Position numbers and translations under genes: made by a program. Source: Candidatus Rifleibacteriota bacterium (GTDB taxonomy: Bacteria > Riflebacteria > Ozemobacteria > Ozemobacterales > Ozemobacteraceae). Taken from it: a stretch of DNA of 64,000 nt. Positions within the stretch are counted from its first letter, which is position 1; the number at the start of each line of letters is the position of its first letter. The notes beneath the pieces were generated by a model that saw only the letters and a list, made by a program, of their open reading frames with translations, ran no database searches and had not been told where the DNA came from. The DNA is taken from positions 9,011 through 73,010 of the forward strand of contig JAKQQP010000396.1 of NCBI GenBank assembly GCA_029564115.1, in the 5' to 3' direction. This document shows positions 15,675 to 24,763 of this stretch, one piece after another.

Positions 15675-16955
15675 TCAGCCCCTGATGAATACGCTCAGAG
15701 TTTCCATGTGAAAGGTGCCGGGGAACAGATCGAAAGAGTAGACGCTGTCGAGCTTGTAGCCCATCTGCTTGATCGCTTTGGCATCGCGCCGGAAGGTCAT
15801 GGGGTTACAAGAAAGATAGGTTATCATACGAGGCTTGATCCCGGAAAGGCCGCGCAGTACTCTCTGCGAAATGCCGGTTCTTGGCGGGTTCATGTGCAGC
15901 GCGGCAATGACACCTTTGGTGATCGGAGTGTTGAAAATTGTTTCGGCTTTGCGGCAAAGAAAGCGTGATTTGGAAGACGTTCGTGTTTTCTGGTAGGCAA
16001 GTGCATCCTGGTATGAGGAAATGTTGCATTCGACCCCGTGCACTTCTTCGAAAAGGTTTTCGAGCAAAAACGTCTGGGTGCCGCACCCACAATATAAATC
16101 GATAAACTTGCCTTTGTGTTGCGAGCCTTGATAAATCGAAAGAAGGGTGTGAAGAATCGCTTCTGAGCCTTCGAGGTTGTTCTGAAAAAACGAGTTAGGC
16201 GAAACACGCCAGTTGCGGCCCATGAAAGAGAACGCGCCCTTTTCTCTGACCAGAGTCAGGTGATTGCCCATTTCTGAGTGGGCTTCGAGGCGGCTGAGGC
16301 TTTCTGTCTGGTCAAAGAATGCCTGCATCGAGGTCAGCATTTCCTGGCTGGGGGGGCTTTTGAGGTGAAAGGCGCAATGTTGCTGCGGTGCGAGAGTGCG
16401 AAGAATGATTGAAGAAATGTTCTCGGCGAGACTGCGCTGCTGTGGCTGGTTCATGTGAGTGTCGAGCTGTTCGTAGACCTCGAGATTCGGTTTGCACTGA
16501 ACGATGCAGCCCTTCATCGGCACTACATCATGGGATCTGTATTTGTAGTTGCCAAGGATTACTTTGTCGCCTTCAATGGCTACTTTTAGTTCCATTTTGT
16601 TGCGGTAGCCGGTCATGGGCAGTGGTTCCATCGGGTAAACGTGCTCAGGTGAAAGGGGTTTCAAAATGAATCGCAGAGTATTTTCTTTCTCGCGTCTCTG
16701 GGTTTCCGGCAGGATGTGCAGCCAGTGACAACCACCACACTCCGGGAAATTGGGGCAGGGTGAGTTGCGCCTTTCACCAGATTTTTCAATGATTTCTTCT
16801 ATTTCGCCACGCAGATAGTCGGGTTTCTCTTCTGTTATTTTTACGCTGACTCTGTCTCCGGGTGCACCATAAGGGATGAATACAACTTTGCCGTTATCGA
16901 GGTGTCCGAGAGAATCGATACCATAGGTCATACGTTCAATTAAAACATTTTCCAT
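15675..16955 (-). CDS. RlmD/TrmA-type 23S rRNA or tRNA (uracil-5)-methyltransferase
   Basis: SAM-dependent m5U methyltransferase of 426 residues. An N-terminal TRAM-like domain (ERMTYGIDSLGHLDNGKVVF) is followed by an Fe-S cluster motif (CPNFPECGGCHW, with a further Cys in PMKGCIVQ). The SAM domain has NSFFQNN, FIDLYCGCGTQTFLL, the NPPRTG motif and the catalytic Cys in YLSCNPMTFRRD. This order is that of RlmD/RumA and related enzymes. Which uridine is methylated cannot be read from sequence. It heads a two-gene operon with the histidine kinase, driven by a good promoter. Confidence 0.88.
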   Translation of the reverse strand: MENVLIERMTYGIDSLGHLDNGKVVFIPYGAPGDRVSVKITEEKPDYLRGEIEEIIEKSGERRNSPCPNFPECGGCHWLHILPETQRREKENTLRFILKPLSPEHVYPMEPLPMTGYRNKMELKVAIEGDKVILGNYKYRSHDVVPMKGCIVQCKPNLEVYEQLDTHMNQPQQRSLAENISSIILRTLAPQQHCAFHLKSPPSQEMLTSMQAFFDQTESLSRLEAHSEMGNHLTLVREKGAFSFMGRNWRVSPNSFFQNNLEGSEAILHTLLSIYQGSQHKGKFIDLYCGCGTQTFLLENLFEEVHGVECNISSYQDALAYQKTRTSSKSRFLCRKAETIFNTPITKGVIAALHMNPPRTGISQRVLRGLSGIKPRMITYLSCNPMTFRRDAKAIKQMGYKLDSVYSFDLFPGTFHMETLSVFIRG

Positions 16956-17057
16956 TCTTGTTCCTCATTGTTGGTTCAGGCTGCGCGGCAGCATGTCTGC
17001 GAAAAAGCTCTGCAGACCGAAAGACATTCAACGGCACATTTCCGTTGAGTCGGCCCT

Positions 17058-17086
17058 AAAATAGCCTATCAAAGCGATAATGTCAA
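17058..17086 (-). promoter_or_regulatory. Promoter of the methyltransferase-kinase operon
   Basis: On the minus strand, a perfect -35 TTGACA (17086-17081), a 17-base spacer and -10 TATTTT (17063-17058). The predicted start near 17051 falls just before a 7-bp inverted repeat (17028-17034 with 17042-17048). Confidence 0.7.
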
Positions 17087-17142
17087 CCATAATCGGAGTG
17101 GCTGCGCGAACGTAAGGCGGCGGCTCATCGTCAGGTTTTCTT

Positions 17143-17171
17143 TTGCGTTACTGCCTCAGTTGTGTTATAAT
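17143..17171 (+). promoter_or_regulatory. Promoter of rpsO-pnp
   Basis: TTGCGT (17143-17148), a 17-base spacer and a perfect TATAAT (17166-17171). The leader to rpsO is about 75 bases, long enough for the S15 autoregulation known in other bacteria, although no specific S15-binding fold was identified. Confidence 0.7.
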
Positions 17172-17251
17172 CTTCGGCGTATGCTTAACTAGGGTTGTTC
17201 CTGATTGGCAGGCAATGCTTGGTTCTGCAACTAATTAAAAGGAGATTTGCC

Positions 17252-17521
17252 ATGTCTGTAACTAAAGACGCAAAAACCAAGGTTATCGAAACTTACAAAC
17301 TGTCTGAAAAAGACACCGGTTCACCTGAAGTTCAGGTCGCCCTGCTCACAGAAAGAATCAACAATCTTTCTGCTCACTTTCAGAAGAACCCGAAAGATCA
17401 TCACTCAAGACGCGGCCTGCTCAAAATGATCGGCGCCCGCAAACGCCACCTCTCTTATCTCAAAAATAAAGATAACGACCGCTATCTGGTACTCATTCAG
17501 AAACTCGGCCTGCGCCGCTAA
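17252..17521 (+). CDS. rpsO: 30S ribosomal protein S15
   Basis: S15 binds the central domain of 16S rRNA early in small-subunit assembly. The 89-residue length is exact for the family. Conserved segments are present: [35 protein letters not shown] and [12 protein letters not shown], ending in the typical LIQKLGLRR. The start at ATG 17252 is set by a GGAGATTTGCC site directly upstream. It lies 9 bases before pnp, the classic rpsO-pnp pair. Confidence 0.98.
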   Translation: MSVTKDAKTKVIETYKLSEKDTGSPEVQVALLTERINNLSAHFQKNPKDHHSRRGLLKMIGARKRHLSYLKNKDNDRYLVLIQKLGLRR

Positions 17522-17530
17522 GGGGAAGTA

Positions 17531-19636
17531 ATGCAGAAATTTGAAATTGTAGCTTGTGACCTGCAGTCACAGACTGTTACCTTTGAAACCGGCGCTATGG
17601 CCGGTCAGGCCTCCGGCGCCACAGTCGTCCGCTGCGGCGATTCGGTTGTGTTTGCAGCTGTTGTAGCCAGCAAAGAACCCAAGGAAGGCACAGACTTCCT
17701 GCCGTTGACTGTCGACTACTCAGAAAAAACCTACGCTGCCGGTAAGATTCCCGGCGGTTTCTTCAAGCGCGAAGGCCGTGCCACCACCAAAGAGATTCTG
17801 ACCTGCCGCTTGATCGACAGGCCGATTCGCCCTATGTTCCCAGAGCATTACCACAATGACATTCAGCTGGTAACCTATGTTCTCTCTTATGACAAGGTCA
17901 ATCAGGTCGATATTCTTGCTCTTAACGCTGCCAGCGCAGCTCTCATGGTGTCTGAGATACCCCTCGTAGACGCCGTTGCTGGTGTGAGAGTCGGTAAGGT
18001 CGACGGTAAACTTGTTCTCAATCCTTCTCCTGCTCAGCTCGAAAATTCTACCATCGATATGGTAGTTGCTGGTACCGATAAGGCCATCACCATGGTTGAA
18101 TCAGGCTCAGCCGAAGTCTCAGAAGAAGAATTGCTCGAAGCTCTTGCTTTTGCCCATGAGAACATTAAAAAACTTGCCGCTGCCCAGAAAGAACTGGCGC
18201 AGAAAGCCGGCAAACCCAAGTCTGTCGTGCCGACCCCGGCATCTGAACCAGAAGTCGAAGAGGTAATCAACTCGTTTGCCGGTGATATCAAAGATACTTT
18301 GAGCACCCCCGAAAAGGTTGAACGCGTCGAAAAATTCAGGCTTCTCGACCAGAAACTTAAAGAGGCTCTGGTTGTCAGATTCGGTGAAGAAAATGCTCCG
18401 GCTAAAAAGGACGCAGCCAAGCGTCTGCTCGAAAATGCCATCTACACCGAAATGCGCCGCATGATTCTCGAAGAAACCCGCCGCATCGATGGTCGCAAAC
18501 TCAACGAAATTCGACCGATTCAGTGCGCTGTAGGCTTTCTGCCGAGAACACACGGTTCATCTCTGTTTACCCGTGGGCAGACCCAGTCTCTTGGTATCGT
18601 AACCCTTGGCGCCAGCGGCGATTCACAGGTTATTGACGGCCTCGATGAAGAGTATAAAAAGAAATTCCTGCTGCACTACAACTTCCCGCCTTTTTCGACC
18701 GGCGAAACCAAACCGATGCGCGGCCCCGGCCGTCGCGAAATCGGGCATGGCGCCCTGGCCGAAAGAGCGCTCAAACAGGTTGTGCCTGGCGATTTCCCCT
18801 ATACTATCCGTATAGTCAGCGAAATCATGTCGAGCAACGGTAGTTCGTCGATGGCTTCTGTCTGCTCAGGCAGTCTTGCCATGATGGATGCCGGTGTGCC
18901 GATCAAGGCTCCCGTAGCCGGTATTGCCATGGGCCTTATCAAAGAAGGCGAAAACTACAAGATTCTCAGCGATATTCTCGGTGACGAAGACCATTTCGGT
19001 GATATGGACTTCAAGGTAGCCGGTACTACGCACGGCGTCAGTGCTCTGCAGATGGACATCAAGATCATCGGCGTGACCCTCGACATTATGCGTGTCGCTT
19101 TGAATCAGGCTAAAGAAGGTCGATTGCACATCCTTGGCGAAATGAATCGGGTAATCGATACTCCCAGAGCAGAATTGTCAGCTTATGCGCCACGTATCGT
19201 CACAATCGAAATCGATCCCGAAAAGATCAGAAACGTTATTGGCCCGGGTGGCAAGATGATTCGCAAGATTACCGAAGAAACCGGCGTCGAGATCGAAGCC
19301 AATGACGACGGTAGAATTCTTATCATCAGCCCGGATGCAGCCGCCAACGAAAAGGCCGTCTTCATGATCCGCCAGGTTACCGAAGACGCCGAAGTCGGCA
19401 AAATCTACATCGGCAAAGTTAAACGCATCATGAATTTCGGTGCTTTCGTCGAAATTCTGCCGGGTATCGAAGGCATGGTTCATATCAGCCAGCTCGAAAA
19501 CCGCCGCGTAAACAAGGTTGAAGATGTCGTGAACATTGGCGACGAAGTGAAGGTTAAGGTCATCGAGGTCGACTCTCAGGGCCGTGTGAACCTTTCACGC
19601 AAAGCCGTCATGGAAGAAGAATCTTCCGAAGGCTGA
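17531..19636 (+). CDS. pnp: Polyribonucleotide nucleotidyltransferase (PNPase)
   Basis: PNPase degrades RNA from the 3' end using phosphate and is a core part of the degradosome. The 701-residue protein has two RNase PH-like domains (the first opens with GAMAGQASGATVVRCGDSVV; the second starts around RRIDGRKLNEIRPI and includes the FTRGQTQSL motif), separated by a helical domain. They are followed by a KH domain (RNVIGPGGKMIRKITEETG) and a C-terminal S1 domain (GKVKRIMNFGAFVEILPGIE). Length and domain order are standard. A terminator follows 15 bases after the stop. Confidence 0.98.
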   Translation: MQKFEIVACDLQSQTVTFETGAMAGQASGATVVRCGDSVVFAAVVASKEPKEGTDFLPLTVDYSEKTYAAGKIPGGFFKREGRATTKEILTCRLIDRPIRPMFPEHYHNDIQLVTYVLSYDKVNQVDILALNAASAALMVSEIPLVDAVAGVRVGKVDGKLVLNPSPAQLENSTIDMVVAGTDKAITMVESGSAEVSEEELLEALAFAHENIKKLAAAQKELAQKAGKPKSVVPTPASEPEVEEVINSFAGDIKDTLSTPEKVERVEKFRLLDQKLKEALVVRFGEENAPAKKDAAKRLLENAIYTEMRRMILEETRRIDGRKLNEIRPIQCAVGFLPRTHGSSLFTRGQTQSLGIVTLGASGDSQVIDGLDEEYKKKFLLHYNFPPFSTGETKPMRGPGRREIGHGALAERALKQVVPGDFPYTIRIVSEIMSSNGSSSMASVCSGSLAMMDAGVPIKAPVAGIAMGLIKEGENYKILSDILGDEDHFGDMDFKVAGTTHGVSALQMDIKIIGVTLDIMRVALNQAKEGRLHILGEMNRVIDTPRAELSAYAPRIVTIEIDPEKIRNVIGPGGKMIRKITEETGVEIEANDDGRILIISPDAAANEKAVFMIRQVTEDAEVGKIYIGKVKRIMNFGAFVEILPGIEGMVHISQLENRRVNKVEDVVNIGDEVKVKVIEVDSQGRVNLSRKAVMEEESSEG

Positions 19637-19644
19637 CTCATAAA

Positions 19645-19677
19645 ATAAAAAACGCCCCGGTGACGGGGCGTTTTTTT
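19645..19677. terminator. Bidirectional terminator between pnp and the pseudopilin operon
   Basis: An 8-bp GC-rich stem (19652-19659 with 19664-19671) with a 4-base loop, seven T on the right and an A-rich run on the left. It can stop pnp transcription and also the converging minus-strand operon ending at 19714. Confidence 0.9.
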
Positions 19678-19713
19678 ATGGCTGATTTTCAGCTTTCAGT
19701 TTTACAACAGTTT

Positions 19714-20514
19714 TTATTGCGTGACCTTGCGGGCTACTTCGAGGTCGAGTTCGGCTCTCTTGAGCATCAGGTTCATCTCAGGTGAGTCTGAGCGGGCCGC
19801 CAGAGAACGCATTCTCAGCAGCTGCTTTGAAGCTTCCTGGGTGGTTGACCAGTCGAACATGGTCAGTTGATTCTGTTTGTCCGGAAAAGTGTCTTGAAGG
19901 ATTTTTTTCAGACGCCTTTCCATGCGCACCTGGCGAATTTTGTTCTGAATGTAGCCATCATCATTTTTAAGTTTGAGATAACATTCGGCCATCATGCTGT
20001 GAATGTCGATGCGGTGTTTGACATCCATCTGGTCTACGCTGTTCAGAGCATCATTGAAAGAGCTGAGCGCCCTGTCAAAATTGCCTGCGGCAAAAAATTG
20101 CAGACCAGCCTGAAAAGATGGAACAGGCTGATTTGCCAGAGTCATTACCTGTTCATACTGAGGGTTTGCTCTTGGCCTGGGAAAATCAGCGGTCGGAGAA
20201 GGCATTTCTTTGAGAGATTCGTTCATATACGAATTGTATGAACTGATGGTTGCTGTCATGACGTTCGAGAACATGGTTTTCTTGATTTCACGAGCTTCTC
20301 TTGCTGCTCTGTAAGAGTTTGGGTGTGCGGGGCCGGATTGAGTGTAACCGCTTTCTCGAGGTGTCTTGCTGCCGTGCCGGTAATCTGAATAATCTACATA
20401 AATCCGGTCGTGTGAAAACCTTTTCTGATCCGATTTAAAGATCATTGTCAGAAAATTATAGATCAGAATGATCATCAGAATCGTTATGCCAACTATCGGC
20501 CAGCGTTTGTCCAT
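19714..20514 (-). CDS. Membrane-anchored protein of unknown function, last gene of the pseudopilin operon
   Basis: Not recognised. The 266-residue protein has one N-terminal membrane segment (IVGITILMIILIYNFLTMIF). A polar, Ser/Arg/Tyr-rich linker follows (about 30-130). The helical part resembles tetratricopeptide repeats (about 133-200: AGLQFFAAGNFDRALSSFND, then MMAECYLKLKNDD), and a charged helical tail ends it. The start codon overlaps the stop of the preceding PulJ-like gene by one base. The position suggests an accessory or assembly role for the neighbouring pilin-like proteins; this is inference from context. Confidence 0.7.
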   Translation of the reverse strand: MDKRWPIVGITILMIILIYNFLTMIFKSDQKRFSHDRIYVDYSDYRHGSKTPRESGYTQSGPAHPNSYRAAREAREIKKTMFSNVMTATISSYNSYMNESLKEMPSPTADFPRPRANPQYEQVMTLANQPVPSFQAGLQFFAAGNFDRALSSFNDALNSVDQMDVKHRIDIHSMMAECYLKLKNDDGYIQNKIRQVRMERRLKKILQDTFPDKQNQLTMFDWSTTQEASKQLLRMRSLAARSDSPEMNLMLKRAELDLEVARKVTQ

Positions 20515-21278
20515 CAGTAGGCCCCATCTCTGTCAGTTGCGGAGAAATAGCCAGGATTGGCTATTTCGGCAAGCCTGGTGTTGCTGTAAAACTTGGTTAC
20601 AATGTCGAGTTCCTCGTCGCGACGATTTGGCGCTTCTTCTTTCATCGTGTGAAGCCTGAGTACAATAAAGGCTGCTTCTGCAGATTTTTCTTTGGTCAGG
20701 GGTTCAATTCTGGTGCCGGTTTCAGATTCTCTATCGGGAACCTGAGAATAGGCTTTTACTTCGAAGTCGGCAATGTCGCGTAGAACGGTTTTTTCCATGG
20801 CGGCGTAATTGTTGGTGAAAACTGTTGAATCACCTTGAACGAAGACCATCGGGTCTTTCAGAAAATAAAGCCAGCCCGGCGTTCGTTTTTTGATTACTGA
20901 CCCGTCTACCCAGCGATACTCGTATCTGGCGACCATGATGCGGGCTTCTTTGTCTACAGCCGGGTTACGGGCATTGCCGGCATTGTCGTAGAATATTTCG
21001 TCGAGCGGCACTTTTGAATAAGTGAAGCTGTAAAAAGAGAAGCTTTTCAGCTCAGGATCAATTTCAATAAATGAATAGCACGAGGTCATCTCGAGTTCGA
21101 GCTGGTCGAGAAATATGCGCGTATCAGCCTGAACCTGACTTTGACTGACAGTATGCCGCATGGTTTCCCGGCCACCGAAATAAAACTTCCAGGCAAAGCC
21201 GAGAAGCAGCATAAGAATTGCGGCTACAATGACTGTTTCTACAAGGGTTACACCCTGACGTCGTTTTTTATGGGCCAT
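20514..21278 (-). CDS. PulJ/GspJ-like minor pseudopilin
   Basis: Minor pseudopilins form the tip of type II secretion or type IV pilus-like fibres. The 254-residue protein has a short basic leader, a prepilin cleavage site after Gly (RRQG|VTLVETVIVAAILMLLLG) with the conserved Glu at mature position 5, and one long hydrophobic helix. A large soluble domain follows, with many beta strands. The length suits GspJ/PulJ-like proteins. It overlaps the PilV-like gene upstream by 11 bases. No assembly ATPase or platform gene lies next to it. Confidence 0.78.
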   Translation of the reverse strand: MAHKKRRQGVTLVETVIVAAILMLLLGFAWKFYFGGRETMRHTVSQSQVQADTRIFLDQLELEMTSCYSFIEIDPELKSFSFYSFTYSKVPLDEIFYDNAGNARNPAVDKEARIMVARYEYRWVDGSVIKKRTPGWLYFLKDPMVFVQGDSTVFTNNYAAMEKTVLRDIADFEVKAYSQVPDRESETGTRIEPLTKEKSAEAAFIVLRLHTMKEEAPNRRDEELDIVTKFYSNTRLAEIANPGYFSATDRDGAY

Positions 21279-21723
21279 ATCTGACTATTACCGTTCCAAA
21301 GCCGAGATTGAACTTTCGATTCGGTTCTTTCCATTCTACGTCGAGTTCAACCCTTATCTTTTTGTTGTTTTCGGTGCTGGCACGCTCGAGCTTAACGCTC
21401 GTATTGAAGCGCTGGTAGTATTCAGGGTAATTTATCGATTCGGCATCTGAAGGGACGAGCGGACCTGTAACCGGTCGACTGGTGTGTACTACACCTATTT
21501 TGGGGTTGCGCATCTCTGATTCCAGTGTTTCAAAGCCGAGGGCTTTGATCTCTGAAATGATCGTACGCCCCAGACTGTGGGCAACCATGAGATTCTTGGC
21601 CTGAGCGGTCTGCTTGTGGCTGCTTTGAAATAATACTATCAGCGGCAGCAGACCGAAAGAGAAAACGACTATAGTCATCAGAAGTTCGGGAGTCGAAAAG
21701 GCGCTGCGCTTATTCATCGCCAC
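21268..21723 (-). CDS. PilV/GspI-like minor pseudopilin
   Basis: The 151-residue protein has the type IV prepilin form: a short basic leader, probable cleavage A|FSTPELLMTIVVFSFG with Glu at mature position 5, a hydrophobic helix and a small soluble domain. Ala rather than Gly before the cleavage site is tolerated in the family. The size fits PilV/GspI. It overlaps both neighbours (14 and 11 bases), so it is translated together with the large GspK-like protein and the PulJ-like protein. I cannot tell whether it belongs to a pilus or a secretion system. Confidence 0.75.
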   Translation of the reverse strand: MAMNKRSAFSTPELLMTIVVFSFGLLPLIVLFQSSHKQTAQAKNLMVAHSLGRTIISEIKALGFETLESEMRNPKIGVVHTSRPVTGPLVPSDAESINYPEYYQRFNTSVKLERASTENNKKIRVELDVEWKEPNRKFNLGFGTVIVRYGP

Positions 21724-24109
21724 CCCCGATCGAAGATACGTGTTGAATTCTGGGGCTGAGAAAAAATTCGTGACTCATCAGTTCGTAAGCCTTGCGATTG
21801 TCTTCTGAGGCATCGATGCTGTCCTGGACGACGCGGTAACCAGCGCCCATCTTTTCGAAGTAGAGCGGGTTGTTGAAATTGTGAAAGATCCACAAATCGC
21901 CTTCCTGGTGGTGTTTGTTCATAAAAAAGTTTACGTAGTTGCCAAAAATGATATTCGAAACTTCGGCAATTTTCCCAAGGCAGTTCGGGTCCCATTTGTC
22001 GGTGGGCTGATCAGGGTAAATGCCGACTTTAGTCAGGTCGGGTATGTCGCCGCCGGTGGTTCTGATGCCGTAGCATGAAAAAACGCCGGCTTCGATGAGA
22101 TTGCCTGAACCGTCGATTATCATTGCCCGTTCGCGTGTATTGGTGGCTGTGGGTTGGTATGGGTGATAGAAAAGATTCAGGTGACCGAGTGGGGTAACTT
22201 TGTCGGCAGCTTTCAGCGCTACTATGCTTCCCTTTATTTTGAAGGGGCGATTCGCATCGTAGCGAGTTACCATGATCGTGCCGGTACCTACGTAAACCAC
22301 CGGGGCCTCTACCTGAAATGAATCCAGCCAGTAGACTCCGTTCAGAATCCAGCGACCTTCTGCGTCGCGCGGGATCTCGCTTTCGTCTTTCATCCGGCGG
22401 GTTGCACTGGCTCTGTAATTGTATTTAAAATTGGTGGGGAAAAGATTCGGAAAATTCTGCTCAGCAGGGTTGAGAGCAATGCCTTCGCCCGGCCCGAAAA
22501 TCTTGTTGATCAAAGGCATGGCAAGGGCACCTACCGCTTCGAATGGCAGGGCTATCGCGTTGAAGAAAGATCCCCCGACTGCGCCGGCTGCAAAGCCGAG
22601 TTTGCCTAAAAAACCCTCCGGGTCTGGGTCGTTGAAATAGCTCAATGAAAATTCAACATGTTTTTCGGGAGCAGGCGTGGTTATGTTGTTGGTGAGATTG
22701 TTATACTTGATCTCGTATACTCTCGAATAAATGCGGGTTTGTTCGGCAACTTCGGTGTCGTCTTTGTGCCAGCGGTGTTCGATGCGCAGATGCGGGTCAT
22801 CTTTGGGAAATTTTTTCTGGACGGCTTTGTCGAAGTCGGCCTTGCTGTTCGGCAGATACCTGTCTTCGCCCATCAGTGTTTCTGAGACGTATTTCCAGGG
22901 GGTGCGACAGAAGGGGCCGCCTGGCATGAATTTTTGATTGATGTTGGTGCCTTTGAAATAGGTGTCTTGTAGACCGCTCGTAGAAACGCCGGTCAATATC
23001 TCGCCGAGACTTTTGTTTTTATGGGGCAGGATGCCGCCGTAGACAGTTTTGTGCGTGTAAAGGCCGTGATAAATACTCTGGTTGGCGAGCTGGTCTTCTT
23101 TGGTCGTCTTGCCTTCTCGATACCATATTGAGATGGCATCCCAGAGAGATTTTGACGGGAAAATGGCGCGGGCGACGGTCGGAAAATACGACATTCCGAA
23201 AAAAGTGTCATTGTATTGAAAAGCCTGATTGTTGCCTGGTATCGGGTATTTGGGGTCGTAGATATTGAAGGCGCCGCTGTTCTGGTTGTCTGCCACGAGC
23301 TCAGGGTTTTCGAGAGCAATGATCGTCGGCCCGTGAATATAGACACGTGATTGAAAGGGCATATTCCAGAGGAAGAGGCGCCCGCCGGGCGAATCTGGCG
23401 TGTTCATTTCGTTGCGCAGGATTCTTTGCACCTCGGTGGTGTCTGAGGTGTTGAGATGATGCCCGATAATACTGAACAGGCTGTAGTTTCTGCCGATGGG
23501 CCCCATATTCAGCAGCTTGACGTCGCGTGACACAGTATAGTCTATTTTTATTTTTCGCCTTTTTTGCAGCGAAACTGTAACTTCAAGCTGAAGTGTCAGA
23601 TACCAGTCTTTCGAATAATGATTGTCGAATTTGCTGGTTCGGTCAGGCGAGTGATGATAGTTTTCATCGTAATCGAGCGGCCCCTGTGGGATCGGGCGGC
23701 AATCTTTGATACTGGGGAGAATTTTTTCGATTTCGAACCCGGCGCGGGTCATGTGGTAATCTTTTAGAGTCAGCACCTGAGTGACTTTGTCTTTAAGATC
23801 GGTAAAATCGTGCAGCAGGGTGGGGTTTAACCCGGTTGAACCGCCGAGCTTGGGAGGTCTGGAGCTCGAGGCCTGCCAGAGAAGCTGCTGCATGAACCCT
23901 GTGACGGTTTTGTCGCGAAAGCGTTCTTCAAGAAGAACGCACGCTTCATCGGCGGCGGCTTCTGCCAGCTGGCGGGCCATGGTGCGATACACTGACACGG
24001 CGGCCTGAGAATACTCGGCAGAACTGCTCTGTTGCAGAAACATGCCCATGAATGCGAGCAGACCCAGTATTAATACTGCCACCAGGTAAGCAAAACCTCT
24101 ACGATTCAT
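21710..24109 (-). CDS. Large PilX/GspK-like pseudopilin
   Basis: A 799-residue protein with a prepilin-like N-terminus (RRG|FAYLVAVLILGLLAFMG) lacking Glu5, as in GspK, the tip subunit. A very large soluble domain follows, much longer than the roughly 330-residue GspK. An early helix, MARQLAEAAADEACVLLEER, resembles PilX/GspK proteins. The middle contains an internal hydrophobic, glycine-rich segment (about 520-550: FLGKLGFAAGAVGGSFFNAI) that could be a second membrane or packing helix. It is the first of the four pseudopilin-type genes. The function of the extra domain is unknown. Confidence 0.7.
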   Translation of the reverse strand: MNRRGFAYLVAVLILGLLAFMGMFLQQSSSAEYSQAAVSVYRTMARQLAEAAADEACVLLEERFRDKTVTGFMQQLLWQASSSRPPKLGGSTGLNPTLLHDFTDLKDKVTQVLTLKDYHMTRAGFEIEKILPSIKDCRPIPQGPLDYDENYHHSPDRTSKFDNHYSKDWYLTLQLEVTVSLQKRRKIKIDYTVSRDVKLLNMGPIGRNYSLFSIIGHHLNTSDTTEVQRILRNEMNTPDSPGGRLFLWNMPFQSRVYIHGPTIIALENPELVADNQNSGAFNIYDPKYPIPGNNQAFQYNDTFFGMSYFPTVARAIFPSKSLWDAISIWYREGKTTKEDQLANQSIYHGLYTHKTVYGGILPHKNKSLGEILTGVSTSGLQDTYFKGTNINQKFMPGGPFCRTPWKYVSETLMGEDRYLPNSKADFDKAVQKKFPKDDPHLRIEHRWHKDDTEVAEQTRIYSRVYEIKYNNLTNNITTPAPEKHVEFSLSYFNDPDPEGFLGKLGFAAGAVGGSFFNAIALPFEAVGALAMPLINKIFGPGEGIALNPAEQNFPNLFPTNFKYNYRASATRRMKDESEIPRDAEGRWILNGVYWLDSFQVEAPVVYVGTGTIMVTRYDANRPFKIKGSIVALKAADKVTPLGHLNLFYHPYQPTATNTRERAMIIDGSGNLIEAGVFSCYGIRTTGGDIPDLTKVGIYPDQPTDKWDPNCLGKIAEVSNIIFGNYVNFFMNKHHQEGDLWIFHNFNNPLYFEKMGAGYRVVQDSIDASEDNRKAYELMSHEFFLSPRIQHVSSIGGGDE

Positions 24110-24193
24110 TAAAGGCTCCAGATTTCAGATTCAGCCGAAAACACACTCACATGCCACTTGTTCTTTAAAGTGTAACATGCACCAGTTGATGCG

Positions 24194-24763
24194 TCAAACC
24201 CCAGGGGCGTTTTCATCTTCGCCAAAAACTTCGGCTGAGAACTTCAGCAGCCTGGCTCCCGGTGAAAGATGTGATCCGGGTGGCAACCCTGCTTTTCGGC
24301 AAAGGTTGCTTAAAAACTCTTCGACATTCCAGTTCCACTCGATTGGCACCTGCGGCAGCAGCAGCCCTGAATTGTGCCCGCAGATGAGCATCAGGCCATG
24401 TCTGCCGATCTCTATTTCAGAAATGTCTTTAACTTCTGTCATTGGCGTCAAAACAGATATTTCGATGTTTATCTCATTCAGTTCGTCGGCACTGATCTGT
24501 TCGAAGCGTGGGTCCTGAGTCGCGGCAGCTATGGCCATTTCCTGGATTGCCTTGTGGAGCGGCTCTACGCCTTTGACAAAGCCGATACAGCCTCGCAATT
24601 CCTCATGTTTTTTGAGAGTTACGAAAACACCGCAGCGCTCATTGAACCTGGGATCTGCAAACTTTATAACAGGTCGAGGGCGCCCGTTGAGTATTTCGCT
24701 CAGAGTATTTCTGACGGCACTTAATGCTTCCCGCCTGAAACTCATGGCCGATTGAGTTTCCAT
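24194..24763 (-). CDS. AMMECR1-domain protein (AmmeMemoRadiSam system protein A)
   Basis: AMMECR1 proteins often occur with Memo and a radical SAM enzyme; their biochemical role is still unclear. The 189-residue protein has the family signature LRGCIGFV, the segment AIAAATQDPRFEQISADEL, then INIEISVLTPM and the C-terminal NVEEFLSNLCRKAGLPPG. The Memo and radical SAM partners are not in this window. It overlaps the 3' end of dapF by 22 bases; an in-frame ATG (MSFRREAL) 18 bases downstream is an alternative start. Membership in the dapF operon is clear from the overlap. Confidence 0.88.
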   Translation of the reverse strand: METQSAMSFRREALSAVRNTLSEILNGRPRPVIKFADPRFNERCGVFVTLKKHEELRGCIGFVKGVEPLHKAIQEMAIAAATQDPRFEQISADELNEINIEISVLTPMTEVKDISEIEIGRHGLMLICGHNSGLLLPQVPIEWNWNVEEFLSNLCRKAGLPPGSHLSPGARLLKFSAEVFGEDENAPGV

